5,572 bases of DNA from Deltaproteobacteria bacterium (GTDB lineage Bacteria > Desulfobacterota > Syntrophobacteria > B119-G9), in NCBI GenBank assembly GCA_003646715.1, contig QMLL01000136.1:1-5572 (forward strand). The letters run 5' to 3'. The translations under genes and the position numbers were made by a program. Each line of letters begins with the position of its first letter. Position 1 is the first letter of the stretch. The notes beneath the pieces were generated by a model. It saw only the letters and a list, made by a program, of their open reading frames with translations, was not told where the DNA came from and did not search any database. Shown here one piece after another: positions 1 to 5,572 of the stretch.

Positions 1-1961
1 GGCAACTCTCCGCATGTTTCGTATTGCCAATAGAAGATTCCATTGAAAGCATTTTCGAAGCGGTAAAGCACACCGCCATTATCCATAAGAGCGGCGGTGG
101 CACCGGTTTTTCCTTTTCAAGGATAAGGCCGGAAAATGACCAGGTGCTCTCAACCCAGGGCATCTCAAGCGGTCCGATATCATTTATGACTGTTTTTGAC
201 GTTGCCACCGAAACCATAAAGCAGGGCGGCACTCGGCGTGGTGCAAACATGGGTATCCTGCGAGTTGACCACCCGGATATAGAAAAATTTATAACCTGCA
301 AGAGAGATCCAGAGAAATTTAATAACTTTAACATATCGGTGGCAGTGACCGATAACTTCATGGAAGCCGTAGACAAAGACGAGGAGTGGGATCTGATAAA
401 CCCGAGAACTTCAGAGAAGGTCCGAAGGGTTTCAGCCAGGAAGCTCTTCGATACTATCGTAGAGTCTGCTTGGGAAAGCGGAGAGCCCGGCCTGATATTC
501 CTGGACACGATTAACCGAACTAACCCGACTCCTCACGTAGGCGAGATAGAAGCCACCAATCCGTGCGGAGAACAACCACTTTTGCCTTACGAATCCTGCA
601 ATCTTGGTTCAATAAACCTATCTAAAATGGTCAAAGAAACAGGAGTGGATATCAGCGCTTTTTCCGATGTCAGCGATTATCTGAAATCGGTGATCGACTT
701 CTCGGAACTGAAGCAAACCATCTGGGAAGCTGTTCATTTTCTGGATAATGTGATTGAAATAAACAGATACCCCTTACCGGAAATTGAATCAAAAACTAAG
801 GGTAACCGAAAGATCGGGCTTGGTGTGATGGGCTTCGCCGACATGCTAATCAAACTGAACGTGCGATATGATTCGGAAGAAGCCGAGAAAATTGCCCAGG
901 AAATCATGTCTTTTATCCAGAGCGAATCCAAGGCAGCTTCAGCCCACCTTGGCGAAAAAAGAGGGAATTTCCCGAATTATCCCGGATCAGTATACGACAA
1001 CCCGGAAACACCGCACATGAGAAATGCCACCACGACCACTATTGCCCCCACTGGCACCATCAGCATCATAGCGGGGTGTTCAAGCGGAATAGAACCAATA
1101 TTTGCCGTTTCGTTCGTAAGGAATGTTCTGGATGGTCAGAAGCTGCTGGAAGTCAACCCGTTTTTCGAGAAAGTGGCAAGGGAAAGAGGTTTTGACAGCC
1201 AGGAGCTCTTCAAAAAAATTTCAGAAAAAGGAAGCATTCAGGAAATCGAGGAAATCCCCGCAGACATCAGAAAGATTTTTGTTACCGCTCACGATATCAG
1301 CCCGGAATGGCACATTCGAATTCAAGCAGCTTTCCAAAAATACACTGACAATGCTGTCAGTAAAACAATCAATTTTCCATACGCAGCAAAAGTGGAAGAT
1401 GTCAGGAAAGCATATCTACTGGCCTATGAACTGGGATGCAAGGGAATTACAATGTACAGGGATAGATCAAGGGCTGAACAGGTCTTGAGTACCCCGAAAA
1501 AACCCCGTTATCCCCAAGTTGAACCCCGCCCGAGACCCGACAGGACGGTGGGAGTAACAGAACGCATCACCACGGGGTGCGGAAAATTATACGTTACGAT
1601 TAACAGCGACGAATACGGAATATGCGAAGTGTTTGCCCAGATGGGAAAAGCAGGAGGATGCGCATATTCACAAATTGAAGCCACCAGCAGACTGATTTCG
1701 CTGGCACTTCGATCGGGAGTAAAAGTGGAATACATTGTTAAGCAACTTATGGGAATAAGATGTCCTTCGCCGGTCTGGCACAACGGGCAACTGGTTGTTT
1801 CATGTTCTGACGCAATAGCCAAAGTAATCAACAATTACGCAAAAACAGGAATTGCTCCTGCTCTGGCCGAGATGGGGGCCTGTCCCGAATGCGGTTCTGC
1901 AATAGAACACGAAGGTGGGTGCATTGTGTGTCGATCTTGCGGATTTACAAGGTGCGGATAA
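1..1961 (+). CDS. nrdJ: Adenosylcobalamin-dependent ribonucleotide reductase (class II), 5'-truncated by window edge
   Basis: This enzyme reduces ribonucleotides to deoxyribonucleotides in the cytoplasm, using a thiyl radical generated from adenosylcobalamin. The open frame enters from the left edge (reading frame from base 3), so the N-terminus is missing; the TTG at 24 is internal, because family-typical residues LSACFVLP precede it. Counting from that TTG as residue 1, the Cys of SACF (codon 15-17) is the N-terminal redox cysteine. NPCGEQPLLPYESC (179-192) carries N179, thiyl-radical C181, E183 and redox partner C192; the 11-residue Cys spacing matches the Thermotoga enzyme. APTGTIS (341-347) and AGCSSGIEP (350-358) form the phosphate-binding region, and KQGGTRRGANMG (66-77) is the conserved substrate loop. 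A proline-rich linker (about 490-512) leads to a TSCPD-type domain (about 515-610). The tail has CPEC (620-623), CIVC (633-636) and SCGFTRCG (638-645), the expected zinc/redox cysteines. All key residues are intact. The stop overlaps the nfi start. Confidence 0.96.
   Translation, partial: QLSACFVLPIEDSIESIFEAVKHTAIIHKSGGGTGFSFSRIRPENDQVLSTQGISSGPISFMTVFDVATETIKQGGTRRGANMGILRVDHPDIEKFITCKRDPEKFNNFNISVAVTDNFMEAVDKDEEWDLINPRTSEKVRRVSARKLFDTIVESAWESGEPGLIFLDTINRTNPTPHVGEIEATNPCGEQPLLPYESCNLGSINLSKMVKETGVDISAFSDVSDYLKSVIDFSELKQTIWEAVHFLDNVIEINRYPLPEIESKTKGNRKIGLGVMGFADMLIKLNVRYDSEEAEKIAQEIMSFIQSESKAASAHLGEKRGNFPNYPGSVYDNPETPHMRNATTTTIAPTGTISIIAGCSSGIEPIFAVSFVRNVLDGQKLLEVNPFFEKVARERGFDSQELFKKISEKGSIQEIEEIPADIRKIFVTAHDISPEWHIRIQAAFQKYTDNAVSKTINFPYAAKVEDVRKAYLLAYELGCKGITMYRDRSRAEQVLSTPKKPRYPQVEPRPRPDRTVGVTERITTGCGKLYVTINSDEYGICEVFAQMGKAGGCAYSQIEATSRLISLALRSGVKVEYIVKQLMGIRCPSPVWHNGQLVVSCSDAIAKVINNYAKTGIAPALAEMGACPECGSAIEHEGGCIVCRSCGFTRCG
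1949..1954 (+). promoter_or_regulatory. Ribosome binding site of nfi
   Basis: AAGGTG lies 6 nt upstream of the ATG at 1961, inside the last codons of nrdJ. It supports 1961 as the start of nfi rather than the in-frame ATG at 1889. Confidence 0.6.
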
Positions 1962-2680
1962 TGAGAAAAAAAGAAACCGAATACAAATATTTTGAAGTGG
2001 CTGAGGAAAATCTATCCAGGTGGAATGTTTCTCCGGCGGATGCAATTACCATCCAGAAAAAGCTGGCGTCACAGGTCAAACTTTGCCAGCTTCCCCACAG
2101 AATCCAGTGGGTTGCGGCAGCAGATGTTTCATATTCCAGAGAAAGTGATAAACTTTTTGCTGCCGTGGTTTTGTGCCATCTTCCTGACCTGTCTGTTCAC
2201 GAGAGACTTGCGGCTTCTGCCAAAATTACCTTCCCATATATCCCGGGACTCCTTTCATTCAGGGAAACTCCTTTAATCATTGAACTGTGCAACCGTCTCA
2301 AACGAAAACCCGAAATAATACTTTGTGACGGACAGGGTATAGCTCATACCAGAAGATTCGGACTTGCCTGCCACATTGGCCTTATACTGAATCTCCCGAG
2401 TATCGGATGTGCCAAAACAAAGCTTGTGGGCGATCACAAAGAGGTAGGACCAAGAAAGGGCCAGTATCAATCCCTGTACTACAGAAAAGAGCGCGTTGGT
2501 GTGGCATTGAGAACACGAACCGGAGTTAAGCCCATTTATGTATCCCCGGGACACCTGGCAGATATTCCCTCAAGTATCAGACTTGTCCTTCGCTGTTGCA
2601 ATTCATACAGGATTCCCGAACCTATTAGACAGGCCCATTTGCTGGCAAACAGGGTAAGGACTGACGTAGAAAGTTCCTAA
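1961..2680 (+). CDS. nfi: Endonuclease V (deoxyinosine 3' endonuclease)
   Basis: The 239-residue product matches endonuclease V, which nicks DNA (and in some organisms RNA) at the second phosphodiester bond 3' of deaminated purines, mainly inosine, in a Mg2+-dependent reaction. Visible motifs in order: AAADVSY with D55; PYIPGLLSFRE (92-102) with the base-flipping wedge Y93 and E102; DGQGIAHTRRFGLACHIG (123-140) with D123 and H129; CAKTKLVG (150-157) with K152. The D55/E102/D123 triad and the spacings to H129 and K152 closely match the Thermotoga maritima enzyme (D43, E89, D110, H116, K139). The length fits the family (about 225 residues), with roughly a dozen extra residues before the first Asp. 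The start at 1961 has a good ribosome site; an in-frame ATG at 1889 would add 24 residues encoded inside the nrdJ cysteine tail and is unlikely. It shares one base with the nrdJ stop, suggesting translational coupling, and overlaps the opposing hydrolase stop by 4 bp. Confidence 0.95.
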   Translation: MRKKETEYKYFEVAEENLSRWNVSPADAITIQKKLASQVKLCQLPHRIQWVAAADVSYSRESDKLFAAVVLCHLPDLSVHERLAASAKITFPYIPGLLSFRETPLIIELCNRLKRKPEIILCDGQGIAHTRRFGLACHIGLILNLPSIGCAKTKLVGDHKEVGPRKGQYQSLYYRKERVGVALRTRTGVKPIYVSPGHLADIPSSIRLVLRCCNSYRIPEPIRQAHLLANRVRTDVESS

Positions 2681-3387
2681 GATAGATATCTTTTGAACCA
2701 CTCTGACGTCGCATTGACTGCGAAAGACCGCGCACCATGATTGGTAAAACGATGATCCGCATCGTTTAATACATGCAACTCCTTTGGCAGATCAACCCCG
2801 GAAAAAATCTCCAAAGCGTTCCACGGCTCCACCAGTTCATCCCTGCTGCCATGTAAAATCAATACCTTCTTCAGCTTATCCAGCTGGCTACTTGGCTCGT
2901 ACTTCTCCAGATCATCCAGATATTCCGTGGAAGGTTCAAATGGCAGAATGGAACTGGCTTTGATTCGTGAAACAAGCGGTTTCAGAGAAATCGGAGTTGC
3001 CCATAGCGCAAGCGGGATCTCGTATTCAGCCTCGATTGCGGCAAGAAACGACAAAAAACCACCCAGACTTGATCCAACAAGGCCCAGTTTCCCGTTAAAA
3101 CCTTCGATACCTCGAACATACTCCATGACATTTTTTAAATCTTGGAGGCGTGCCGAAACGTGGCTATTAGATAATTCTCCTTCACTTTCACCGCAACCCC
3201 TGAAATCAAAGCGAACAACACCTATTTGTTCTTTGCCCAGTGCGCTCGCTATGGTTCTGTACTTGTCACTATCCTTGTAACTCAACAACCCGTGGCAACA
3301 AATAACAACAGGATAGTCATCTGCCGTCGGTCGATGAAAGACCACCGAAAGCCTGTATCCAGAAGATTCGACTACAATTTTTTCCAT
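2677..3387 (-). CDS. Alpha/beta-hydrolase (serine esterase/peptidase-like), substrate unknown
   Basis: The 236-residue product has the full alpha/beta-hydrolase layout: oxyanion-side CHG (31-33), the RFDFRGCGESEG segment (59-70), nucleophile elbow GSSLG (105-109) with S107, acid HGSRDELVE with D183, and base ADHRF with H212. The catalytic triad S107-D183-H212 is complete. No signal peptide or membrane segment is visible, so it is probably cytoplasmic. It resembles the small bacterial hydrolases annotated as alpha/beta fold hydrolases or dienelactone-hydrolase/YqkD-like proteins; the region between the elbow and the acid (about 130-170) is short and could be a small cap. The substrate cannot be read from the sequence. 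The ATG at 3387 has GAGGT (3396-3400) 8 nt upstream. The gene is separated from the upstream methyltransferase by 286 bp, so it probably has its own promoter, and its stop (TAG) overlaps the convergent nfi stop. Confidence 0.9.
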   Translation of the reverse strand: MEKIVVESSGYRLSVVFHRPTADDYPVVICCHGLLSYKDSDKYRTIASALGKEQIGVVRFDFRGCGESEGELSNSHVSARLQDLKNVMEYVRGIEGFNGKLGLVGSSLGGFLSFLAAIEAEYEIPLALWATPISLKPLVSRIKASSILPFEPSTEYLDDLEKYEPSSQLDKLKKVLILHGSRDELVEPWNALEIFSGVDLPKELHVLNDADHRFTNHGARSFAVNATSEWFKRYLS

Positions 3388-3395
3388 TTTAAAGG

Positions 3396-3400
3396 ACCTC
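3396..3400 (-). promoter_or_regulatory. Ribosome binding site of the alpha/beta-hydrolase gene
   Basis: GAGGT on the minus strand lies 8 nt before the ATG at 3387. It is a standard Shine-Dalgarno match and supports that start. Confidence 0.6.
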
Positions 3401-3413
3401 TGCCAAATGTAGT

Positions 3414-3443
3414 TTTATTTAAAAGTCTTAGATCCGCCGTCAA
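3414..3443 (-). promoter_or_regulatory. Possible sigma70-type promoter for the hydrolase gene
   Basis: On the minus strand, TTGACG (3438-3443, five of six consensus -35 bases) is followed after 18 nt by AATAAA (3414-3419, four of six -10 bases). A transcript would start near 3407, shortly before the ribosome site. The A/T-rich stretch between 3411 and 3430 agrees with this, but the -10 is weak and the match was found by eye. Confidence 0.3.
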
Positions 3444-3445
3444 TA

Positions 3446-3518
3446 CGTTTTGGCCGAAGCGAAGCCTATCAAAGGGCAGCGTCCCTCGATACGTAGCTTC
3501 GCTCCTACTCGGGAAACG
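3446..3518. repeat. Long imperfect hairpin, candidate REP/MITE-like interspersed element
   Basis: This lies in the 286-bp gap between two minus-strand genes. The arms pair as CGTTT/AAACG (3446-3450 with 3514-3518), CCGA/TCGG (3454-3457 with 3509-3512), AGCGAAGC/GCTTCGCT (3458-3465 with 3496-3503), TATC/GATA (3467-3470 with 3488-3491) and AGGG/CCCT (3473-3476 with 3483-3486). That leaves a 6-nt loop: about 25 pairs in 73 nt, with small bulges. A second, nested palindrome GTAG...CTAC (3493-3508) surrounds CTTCGCTC. Neither side has a T-run, so it is not a classic intrinsic terminator. The shape suits a short non-autonomous repeat, but only one copy is visible here, so the repeat nature is inferred. 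Confidence 0.5.
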
Positions 3519-3636
3519 GCTTTCGTAACATTTGTGGCGCTATTAAAAGCATTGCCCGTAGATATGAGATTTTCTTTATATGAACTCTCCTATTCTGCTA
3601 AGCCTATCTTGAGCCAAGAGCTTTCATTGTTCGTTG
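3519..3636. other. Remainder of the intergenic gap, no gene recognised
   Basis: The rest of the 3388-3673 gap holds no gene I can support. A plus-strand open frame runs through 3450-3671 from a TTG, but it has no good ribosome site, lies across the hairpin and matches nothing I know. AAGCCTATC occurs at 3462-3470 and again at 3600-3608, so the proposed repeat may extend this far. A small palindrome, CTTGAGCCAAG, sits near 3609. Confidence 0.4.
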
Positions 3637-3667
3637 TTGCTGGCCACATTGAGTCCAGCAATGCTGG
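3637..3667. other. CCAGCA/TGCTGG inverted repeats just downstream of the methyltransferase stop
   Basis: TTGCTGG (3637-3643) can pair with CCAGCAA (3655-3661) across an 11-nt loop; alternatively CCAGCA (3655-3660) pairs with TGCTGG (3662-3667) around a single base. The hairpin begins about 7 bp past the methyltransferase stop on the minus strand, where a transcript end is expected. No U-run follows, so it could be a weak or Rho-assisted end, an mRNA-stabilising hairpin, or the edge of the neighbouring repeat. Confidence 0.35.
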
Positions 3668-3673
3668 TTAGTT

Positions 3674-4396
3674 TCACCTGGGCCACGCACGATAGATAGA
3701 AACTCGATACTGCTCATCTCCACTTCGCATTACAAGGCCACGTCTTTCATATCTAAAGTACTTCACTAACATTTCAAAAAAGGAGCTTTGGTTGCTTTTC
3801 ACGGCCTCAGCAAGAAAAATTGTGCCGGACGGTTTCAGGTATTTTATGAAAAGATCAAGCAAGTGAGGAAACATATTTTCATCATGAACGATCTCAGAGC
3901 CAACAATATAGTCAAACTGTCGGTCCAAATCAGGGTTTGTCCAGTCCAGCAGTTTAACATCCGCATTGGATTGAAGGTCATTCAGATAAATATTGGCCCT
4001 GGCAAACAGAAGAGCATCTTCACTATTGTCGGTCAGAAGAACCCTATTCCCCCATGCCGCCATAAATAGCCCGGTTACTCCCGTACCGGCTCCAAGCTCC
4101 AGAACAGAAGCCCCACTCATTAGGTCCTGCTCCCCAATAAAACTTGCCAGAACAATGCTCGCTTCCCAGATCTTCCCCCAGTATTTGAAACGGACATCAC
4201 CTGTCCCGGATTTTGTAACAGCCTGATCTATCAGTGCATCAATATCTTTTACGGCAAGAATCTTTAATTGCGCGGATCTAATGCCTATGGGAACCAGCTC
4301 GGTTTTGTACCTTGCTTTTATCCTGTTAAGAATGTCCTGAAGCTCATCATCACCCAGGAATTCTTTACTTCCCTGGAAATCGCCTACACTCCCCAT
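3674..4396 (-). CDS. Class I SAM-dependent methyltransferase, METTL21/Methyltransf_16-like
   Basis: The 240-residue product is a Rossmann-fold methyltransferase. SAM-binding motif I is VLELGAGTGVTG (98-109). The acidic ribose-binding residue is D123 in LLTDNS; LLDW (149-152) is the next SAM contact; FDYIVGSEIVHD (161-172) is the motif IV region. The preceding KYWGKIWEASIVLASFI (71-87) resembles the W-x-x-x-x-LA segment of the METTL21/lysine-methyltransferase group, whose known members mostly methylate lysines of proteins such as chaperones and elongation factors. Whether this bacterial protein acts on a protein, RNA or small molecule cannot be told. The first 65 residues are helical and charged and hold no motif I know. 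The ATG at 4396 has GAGGG (4408-4412) 11 nt upstream, a slightly long spacing. It starts 17 bp after the small gene 4414-4557 and is probably in one operon with gltX. Confidence 0.88.
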   Translation of the reverse strand: MGSVGDFQGSKEFLGDDELQDILNRIKARYKTELVPIGIRSAQLKILAVKDIDALIDQAVTKSGTGDVRFKYWGKIWEASIVLASFIGEQDLMSGASVLELGAGTGVTGLFMAAWGNRVLLTDNSEDALLFARANIYLNDLQSNADVKLLDWTNPDLDRQFDYIVGSEIVHDENMFPHLLDLFIKYLKPSGTIFLAEAVKSNQSSFFEMLVKYFRYERRGLVMRSGDEQYRVSIYRAWPR

Positions 4397-4413
4397 AAAT
4401 TCTCTTGCCCTCT

Positions 4414-4557
4414 TTAATTTCCCTCGTTTTCCTCCTTTTCAACTTCCAGCTGGATCGCACGAACCTCGCAAGCCCCGGGTTCTCTGCCATGCTTCTTGAT
4501 AAATTCATCTATTTTTTCCTCGATCAACTCTCGAACACGCTTTTCCTCTTTCTCCAT
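4414..4557 (-). CDS. Small charged protein, 47 residues, unknown function
   Basis: A 48-codon frame fits exactly between gltX and the methyltransferase gene. It starts at ATG 4557, 18 bp after the gltX stop, and ends with TAA, 17 bp before the methyltransferase start. GAGGG (4564-4568) lies 6 nt before this ATG; an in-frame ATG two codons upstream (4563) abuts the same site and is therefore less likely. The product has 25 charged residues out of 47 (14 Glu, 1 Asp, 6 Lys, 4 Arg; net about -5). It looks like a helix (about 2-22), a turn HGREPG (23-28), then a second helix or strand (about 30-43). It has one cysteine (C30), no membrane segment and no signal peptide. The HGREP turn recalls turns in sigma-factor-like helical domains, but that is too weak for a function. 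Position, spacing and ribosome site are the main evidence that it is real. Confidence 0.7.
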   Translation of the reverse strand: MEKEEKRVRELIEEKIDEFIKKHGREPGACEVRAIQLEVEKEENEGN

Positions 4558-4563
4558 GGACAT

Positions 4564-4568
4564 CCCTC
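4564..4568 (-). promoter_or_regulatory. Ribosome binding site of the 47-residue gene
   Basis: GAGGG on the minus strand, within CAGAGGGATG, lies in the 18-bp gap after gltX. The 6-nt spacing selects ATG 4557 over the in-frame ATG 4563. Confidence 0.6.
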
Positions 4569-4575
4569 TGTATAC

Positions 4576-5572
4576 CTAATTTTCTGCACATCTTTTCATG
4601 TACTCGAGAGCCGCCTCAAGACGACGTATAGTTCGTTTCTTTCCCAGGATATCAATCACCTCAAACAATCCCGGACTGGCAGTCCTGCCGGTCAAAGCAA
4701 CCCTTACCGGCTGCGCAATTTTGCCCAGTTTAACTCCCAGTTCTTCGCTGGTTCCCCTAAAAATCTGTTCCAGCTCTTGCTCAGTGAACTCATCAAGTTT
4801 GTCCAACTTTCTTATCAGGTCTTCAAATACCGGGATCATCGACGGTTTGAGAAATTTCTTTGCAGCCTTCGGTTCATATTCAATCTCCTCCAGCAGATAA
4901 AAATCCATCATGTCGGCCATCTCTGACAGCGTCTTGGCCCTGGGTTGTAAAGTTACTATTGCTCTTTTTAAGTAATCCTGATCAGGGATCTGATAATTTC
5001 TTTCTTTCAGGAAAGGCACGATAAGTTTTGCCAGTTTGCCAAGATCATACTCTTTGATGTAGTGGCTGTTTAACCAGAGCAATTTTTCTGGGTCGAAAAT
5101 GCTTGCTGATTTTCCGATATTATCCAGACTGAATTTCTCAATCAGTTCTTCCTTGCTGAAAATTTCCTGGTCTCCGCAAGACCAGCCAAGGCGCACAAGA
5201 TAATTAACCATAGCTTCCGGAAGATACCCGGCATCTCGGTAAGCAAGCACAGAGGTTGCACCGTGTCTTTTACTCAAACGCGTCCTGTCCTGTCCCAGTA
5301 TCATGGGAACATGAGCGAAAACAGGGGGAGTTTCACCGAGAGCTTCGTATATGAGGATCTGGCGAGGGGTATTGTTTACGTGGTCATCTCCCCTGATTAC
5401 ATGGGTTATTCCCATGGTCAGATCGTCAACCACCACGGCAAAGTTGTAGGTCGGCATTCCATCGCTTCTCTGTATTACCAGGTCATCAAGTTCACTATTG
5501 TCAAAAGAAATGATACCTTTTATCACGTCATGAACTACCGTAGTACCTGCGTCCGGCGCCCTGAATCTCACC
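4576..5572 (-). CDS. gltX: Glutamyl-tRNA synthetase, N-terminal third cut off by window edge
   Basis: This class I synthetase charges tRNA with glutamate for translation (and for tetrapyrrole synthesis where the glutamyl-tRNA route is used). About 331 C-terminal residues are present. The frame continues past the right edge, and the GTG at 5571 is internal, so the Rossmann half with the HIGH motif is missing from view. Counting from that codon, DGMPTYNFAVVVDD (37-50) and ITHVIRGDDHVNNTPRQ (55-71) belong to the catalytic core. RLSKRHGA (98-105) is the KMSKS-type loop, here in the KLSKR form typical of GluRS. LLWLNSHYI (164-172) opens the stem-contact region, and the helical C-terminal anticodon-binding part ends with the usual LGVKLGKIAQPVRVALTGR segment (278-296). 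The total would be about 480-500 residues. Whether it also mischarges tRNA-Gln cannot be judged here. It is the first visible gene of a tight minus-strand cluster with the 47-residue gene and the methyltransferase. Confidence 0.96.
   Translation of the reverse strand, partial: VRFRAPDAGTTVVHDVIKGIISFDNSELDDLVIQRSDGMPTYNFAVVVDDLTMGITHVIRGDDHVNNTPRQILIYEALGETPPVFAHVPMILGQDRTRLSKRHGATSVLAYRDAGYLPEAMVNYLVRLGWSCGDQEIFSKEELIEKFSLDNIGKSASIFDPEKLLWLNSHYIKEYDLGKLAKLIVPFLKERNYQIPDQDYLKRAIVTLQPRAKTLSEMADMMDFYLLEEIEYEPKAAKKFLKPSMIPVFEDLIRKLDKLDEFTEQELEQIFRGTSEELGVKLGKIAQPVRVALTGRTASPGLFEVIDILGKKRTIRRLEAALEYMKRCAEN

Noticed and set aside
1123..1488. A 121-codon plus-strand frame inside nrdJ
   Set aside because: It lies wholly within the conserved reductase frame, in another phase, with no family resemblance.
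1508..1834. A 108-codon minus-strand frame opposite the 3' part of nrdJ
   Set aside because: It is antisense to the TSCPD-type domain of nrdJ, without its own motifs or ribosome site.
1889..1960. Earlier in-frame ATG for nfi at 1889
   Set aside because: The extra 24 residues would be encoded within the conserved nrdJ cysteine tail. The ATG at 1961 has a well-spaced AAGGTG and gives a family-typical length.
3446..3518. The long hairpin as an intrinsic terminator
   Set aside because: No T-run follows on either strand, and the stem is long and bulged, unlike a compact GC-rich terminator.
3226..3528. A 100-codon plus-strand frame across the hydrolase 5' end and the gap
   Set aside because: It is antisense to the hydrolase N-terminus, including the CHG region, and shows no protein-family features.
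3450..3671. A plus-strand 73-codon open frame in the intergenic gap, starting with TTG
   Set aside because: It crosses the hairpin arms, has no convincing ribosome site, and matches no family I know. It may be a chance frame through a repeat.
4405..4926. A 173-codon plus-strand frame opposite gltX and the 47-residue gene
   Set aside because: It is antisense to clear gltX motifs, and its composition (Phe/Leu/Ser-rich) is that expected from the complement of a charged coding sequence.

Overview
The window is ordinary, compact bacterial chromosome of moderate GC (about mid-40s percent by eye, not computed). It holds five protein genes I can name by family, plus one very small gene. Two of the five run off the window edges. 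I see no tRNA, rRNA, CRISPR, IS transposase, phage or plasmid gene. An adenosylcobalamin-dependent ribonucleotide reductase fits a bacterium able to make dNTPs without oxygen and with access to B12, such as an anaerobe. The general look brings Dehalococcoidia-like Chloroflexota to mind, but that is only a guess.

Left part, plus strand (1-2680): the 3' portion of nrdJ (class II ribonucleotide reductase) is followed by nfi (endonuclease V). The nrdJ stop and the nfi start overlap by one base (TAATG), so the two are probably co-transcribed and translationally coupled. One makes deoxynucleotides; the other starts repair of deaminated purines in DNA.

Middle, minus strand (2677-3387): an alpha/beta-hydrolase gene converges on nfi. 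Their stop codons overlap by 4 bp, which leaves no room for a terminator between them. Upstream of the hydrolase lies a 286-bp non-coding gap (3388-3673). It contains a long imperfect hairpin (3446-3518) that looks like an interspersed repeat, a possible promoter for the hydrolase next to it, and a CCAGCA/TGCTGG hairpin near the methyltransferase stop.

Right part, minus strand (3674-5572): transcription runs gltX (glutamyl-tRNA synthetase, 3' two thirds) -> a 47-codon gene (4414-4557) -> a METTL21-like SAM methyltransferase. The gaps are only 17-18 bp and the small gene and the methyltransferase carry GAGGG-type ribosome sites, so this looks like an operon. The 47-residue charged protein and its pairing with gltX and the methyltransferase are the least explained parts of the window. 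I found no clear sign of a new defence, mobile or regulatory system.
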